DNA from: Epiperipatus broadwayi
Lineage: Eukaryota; Onychophora; Udeonychophora; Euonychophora; Peripatidae
DNA length: 64,000 nt
Direction: 5' to 3'
Assembly (NCBI GenBank): GCA_028023455.1
Contig: JAQFVV010012545.1
Span: forward strand, 374,001 to 438,000
The position numbers and the translations under genes are program-made. Under the pieces are notes generated by a model. It was given only the letters and a program-made list of their open reading frames with translations, was not told the origin of the DNA and did no database searches. This document shows positions 60,703 through 64,000 of the stretch, piece after piece; position 1 is the stretch's first letter; each line of letters begins with the position of its first letter.

Positions 60703-62567
60703 CTATAAGAAAAAAAAAATTAGAAGGTGAAATATAATCAGTTTCGTTAAAATTTTTGACTATCGAAGAATCGTAAAATCTTAACATGGGGGAATTATTA
60801 TTTCATTAAAAAAAACAATTAATAATTAAAATGTGGCAATTATTTCCTATTATTCATGCTTTTATACAAATAAATAAATATATATACTTTGTTTAAAAAT
60901 TTTATTTCACAAAATTATATATCTATTTTATTTTAAAAAATAAAAGTTAAAATCCATAAAAGACTTTGTATCAATTTAAAATAATATTCAGACTTAATGC
61001 AGATTGTAATACTATATGAAGTATCTAATAATCCATTCATCACTGATGATCCATTTAAGAAAAGTTTAAAAACAACTTTGTTATGTCAAAAATTCCTAGT
61101 TGAATGATATTATTATCTTTCATGTAACCTGTATATCTGGATGAAATCTATTTATCCTTTTGTCCCAATTAAAATTGATATTTCTAATTGCTTTATTATG
61201 TTATGAAACCTTATAACAAAACTTTTGATAACTATAACCGAGAATCTAGTCAGATGATCTAAATGTCATGATTGCAATATTACAAAACGCATTAGTCACA
61301 ATTAATAAATGCATAGAATATAACAGTTTAGCAATTTATCTGAATGATAAATTCATACCAAAATTAACATGACCAATTGGAATTGTCTCTGTTATGGTAA
61401 TGAATTAAAATATAAATAGATAATTTATTTATTAAATAATTAATTTAAAAAATTATAAAAACTTTTTAAATGAAAAAGATAATTTAGATAATCTAGATAT
61501 TATTATTATTATTATAATAACAAGATAAATTTGTCTAATGATGCTGGGTGAATTAATAAAAAAAAATATTCAATTTGTTAAGGATGGTAAAACTGATCTA
61601 ATGAAGATATTTAGATGTTTCATATAAAGATATAATTATCACCAGTTAATTGAAAATGACATGGAAATTCAATTGTATCAGATATAACAAATATACAAGG
61701 CAAATATTTATCAAATCAATTTTTTTGTATTAATTTTAAGATATTAACTTGTAATAAAAAAAGTAGCAAAAAAAAAAATCTTACTGCAACAAAATTTGAT
61801 ATATATATATGTTACATAATGAGTATGCCAATAGCTTTTAACAAGCTTTTCAGAATATCCCTATCCTCAGACAGGTTTTTAGCTTCAACTTATTAAGTCA
61901 CCTGATGTATGATTTGATTTCCTTTTAATATATTGTAAGGTCAAAATTCGTATATATCGTTAACCAGTTGCATCTTCCCTCCACTACAGTCGAAGAGCAG
62001 CACTACAGGTGGGTTCAGGGCCTGCAATGCTGAGTTCGAACCTAGTAGATTGACTACACAACATATAACTATTGGTTAACATATTTGCCACCACATTAGC
62101 AAACATCTTTTAGGCCACAGGGGTCAGGGAGATGCAAGAGATTCTAACTAATTCTATTACAAACTAATATTATTACTAATCTAATGAATGACCTTGTTAT
62201 AATTAATTTATTTCGATATGAGACACTATGGCTTATATAGGGTATGAAGACATAGATATAATTTAAACTATATTTAATATTGATATAAATCTATTTACAA
62301 GCTTGGAGTTTGATCTTAGTCAATACTCCTAATATGGCACAAGTTTACATTATTAAAACATTAATCATTCGACCTGTCCCTTTGGGTATTTAGTGGTAGA
62401 AAGCCCTTATTTCATTGCAAGGTTTGACGGGATCACAAGATTAAACATTTATCATGAATGTGAAAAAGCATAGCATGTTTCCTATGTTGCAAGTCTAATA
62501 CTAAGTACTTAAAATACTTGAAATCTTGTGAAGAGGTTCAAATCTTAGTTCCCATCACAAAACATTT
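60703..62567. other. Upstream ALG8 intron, AT-rich
   Basis: No preceding ALG8 exon was found. Segment 61970-62150 is less AT-rich and contains a box-B-like 'gagttcgaacc' (62031-62041). It may be a tRNA-related SINE remnant. A second box-B-like 'gaggttcaaatc' is near 62534. Confidence 0.5.
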
Positions 62568-62955
62568 ATGATTATTTTTGCAAAATATTTTAGAAATATT
62601 TATTTTTAAACAGCCATTTATGCTTAATCACACATTTTATTCAAAAATGTTTAATTTGAAACAAGATGATAATTTTAATAATGTTAAACGTCAGCTGTAA
62701 TTAGCTGAACAAGGAATATCTCTATTACAATTGTAGAAGTAATATTTGTGTGATAGATTATTAATTATAAGTGAAATTTTATGATTAATTTTGTAAAATA
62801 TTTCAGAAATACTTATTTAAAAATGTTTCATTTGAAATGAGGAGAATTTTAACAATGTTAAACAATAAATTACAAATGGCTGAAGAAGGAATATCTCTAT
62901 TATGATTGCAAAAGTAATACTTTTTATGATATATTATTAATTATAAATGGAATTT
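62568..62955. repeat. Tandem duplication, unit ~200 bp
   Basis: 'tttgcaaaatattttagaaa' and 'gaaggaatatctctatta' type phrases occur in both halves (break near 62785). The first half has an extra ~30 bp. The copies are diverged and non-coding. Confidence 0.75.
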
Positions 62956-64000
62956 TAAATTTTTAAAAAAAGTGTTGTTTTATGACATCTCAATAAGAAT
63001 TCATTCAAATTTTACAAGGCGAGTTCAAATAATAAACCTTTCAAATTTTTATCTGCAAAAGTGAAATGACAGAGTGCAAAGGTTCTGATATTCTATTTCA
63101 GTTATGACTTTTTCTATCTTTGCAAATTTAAAATATTACTTTTAAGAATGTTTTTATTTGTATTGGTAACAAATAAATTAAAAGTTTTGGAAGTACAGTA
63201 TAGAATAATGTTTTTGCTTAAAATATAAAATGCATTACAAGCTGTCAAACAAGCATGAAAGTCAATTTGTTAGTTAAATGGAGAATTTTAAAATTATTTT
63301 CAGATTTTTCTTCTTTAGTAAATAAAGTTCCCTATACAAAGTTCAATTGCTGCTTTTTTTTCCTGCTGTCTATATTCAGCTATTTTTAAAGGTTACAATC
63401 ATCTGTTAACAGCTTATTGATCTTGTACAAATTAATGCCACTTTCAACATGTTTAACATTTTAAAGTGATTTGCAAATTGTATTTATTAGAGCATATATA
63501 TCAAGATTAAGGATATCAACTTCTTACTATCATTCTTAACAGTTTTTGCCTCTTTAACTTTACTTACATTAACACAAATTTCACATTTCCCTAATCTATG
63601 GTAATTTCCTAATTTGAATATAAAAAGTAACAGTACAATATAAAAATACAAATAATCTAATTTTGACATGCATTCTCTTGGACATTTGAATGTCTATTTC
63701 TTTTCATTTTTAATTATAATATAATTTATTAAAGTGAATATAAAACAAATTCAATACCAAACCTGTGAAACAGCAACACACTTATTCTGTATTGTGTACA
63801 ATATCTTGCAATCTAAACTTTATGAAAAGAGAGATAAGCTAAAATCTTAAATGTTATTATCTAAAGAGAAGAAGATATTGGCCTACATTATAAGTTGTCT
63901 GCATATCAAACTAGTAAGTGGTCTGCACAATTTTTATGCTTTCAAGTTTATAAATAATGATCATAATAAATAACTCCACTGATATGATAAGTATATTGTC
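62956..64000. other. AT-rich sequence, probably ALG8 intron
   Basis: No exon recognised. A strong donor-like GTAAGT on the minus strand (complement at 63563-63568) lacks a coding match. Confidence 0.55.

Noticed and set aside
63563-63600. Possible upstream ALG8 exon next to a GTAAGT donor
   Set aside because: The translated piece does not match the expected ALG8 segment and the phase is not supported.
1-64000. CRISPR arrays, operons, bacterial promoters or ribosome-binding sites
   Set aside because: The sequence is clearly animal nuclear DNA with spliceosomal introns. The tandem arrays have no spacer-repeat structure.

Overview
This is eukaryotic nuclear DNA from an invertebrate animal. It is roughly three quarters A+T by eye, full of poly-A/T runs, with very large introns and many mobile-element remnants, and it shows no operons or bacterial features. 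The animal assignment rests on two exons of a conserved eukaryotic gene, ALG8, whose wording is metazoan. A cephalopod or other mollusc is my best guess, from the large introns, the Penelope-like elements, and tRNA-related retroposons with a recurring ~60-bp core that recalls Ceph-SINEs. That guess is an inference of low to moderate confidence.

Left part (1-12.7 kb). An uninterrupted 284-codon + strand gene (4123-4977) is the most interesting coding feature. It is an intronless, very divergent relative of BET bromodomain proteins. Remnants of both bromodomains are present, but the acetyl-lysine-anchoring asparagine is replaced in each. A good splice acceptor lies 30 bp upstream of its ATG and a palindrome lies further upstream. 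Next come a 0.6-kb retroposon with a 14-bp target duplication (5712-6321) and a young, complete but non-autonomous LTR retrotransposon on the minus strand (7715-12480). That element has two ~2.03-kb LTRs, only ~0.7 kb between them, and a 4-bp target duplication. The LTRs differ by about ten transitions, eight of them at CpG.

Middle (12.7-40.8 kb). This is non-coding or intergenic sequence with a series of mobile-element relics: a possible solo LTR with a TATA box (16.9-18.5 kb), a mariner fragment (20.5 kb), a hAT transposase relic (21.7-22.2 kb), a ~397-bp tandem array (22.7-23.7 kb), a hAT-type MITE with a perfect 8-bp target duplication (24.15 kb), and a decayed Penelope-like element (33.7-34.9 kb). 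A tandem array (36.2-37.1 kb) and a compound trinucleotide array (39.3 kb) follow.

Right part (40.8-64 kb). This is the minus-strand ALG8 gene (endoplasmic-reticulum alpha-1,3-glucosyltransferase of N-glycan precursor assembly). Two consecutive coding exons, at 60560-60702 and 40859-40998, are separated by a 19.6-kb intron. The intron contains a short MITE, a ~750-bp foldback element that would form a ~290-bp RNA hairpin, an internally deleted hAT element with a perfect 8-bp target duplication, a 38-bp near-perfect hairpin, and a second Penelope-like relic. Upstream ALG8 exons lie beyond position 64000. I could not locate its last exons.
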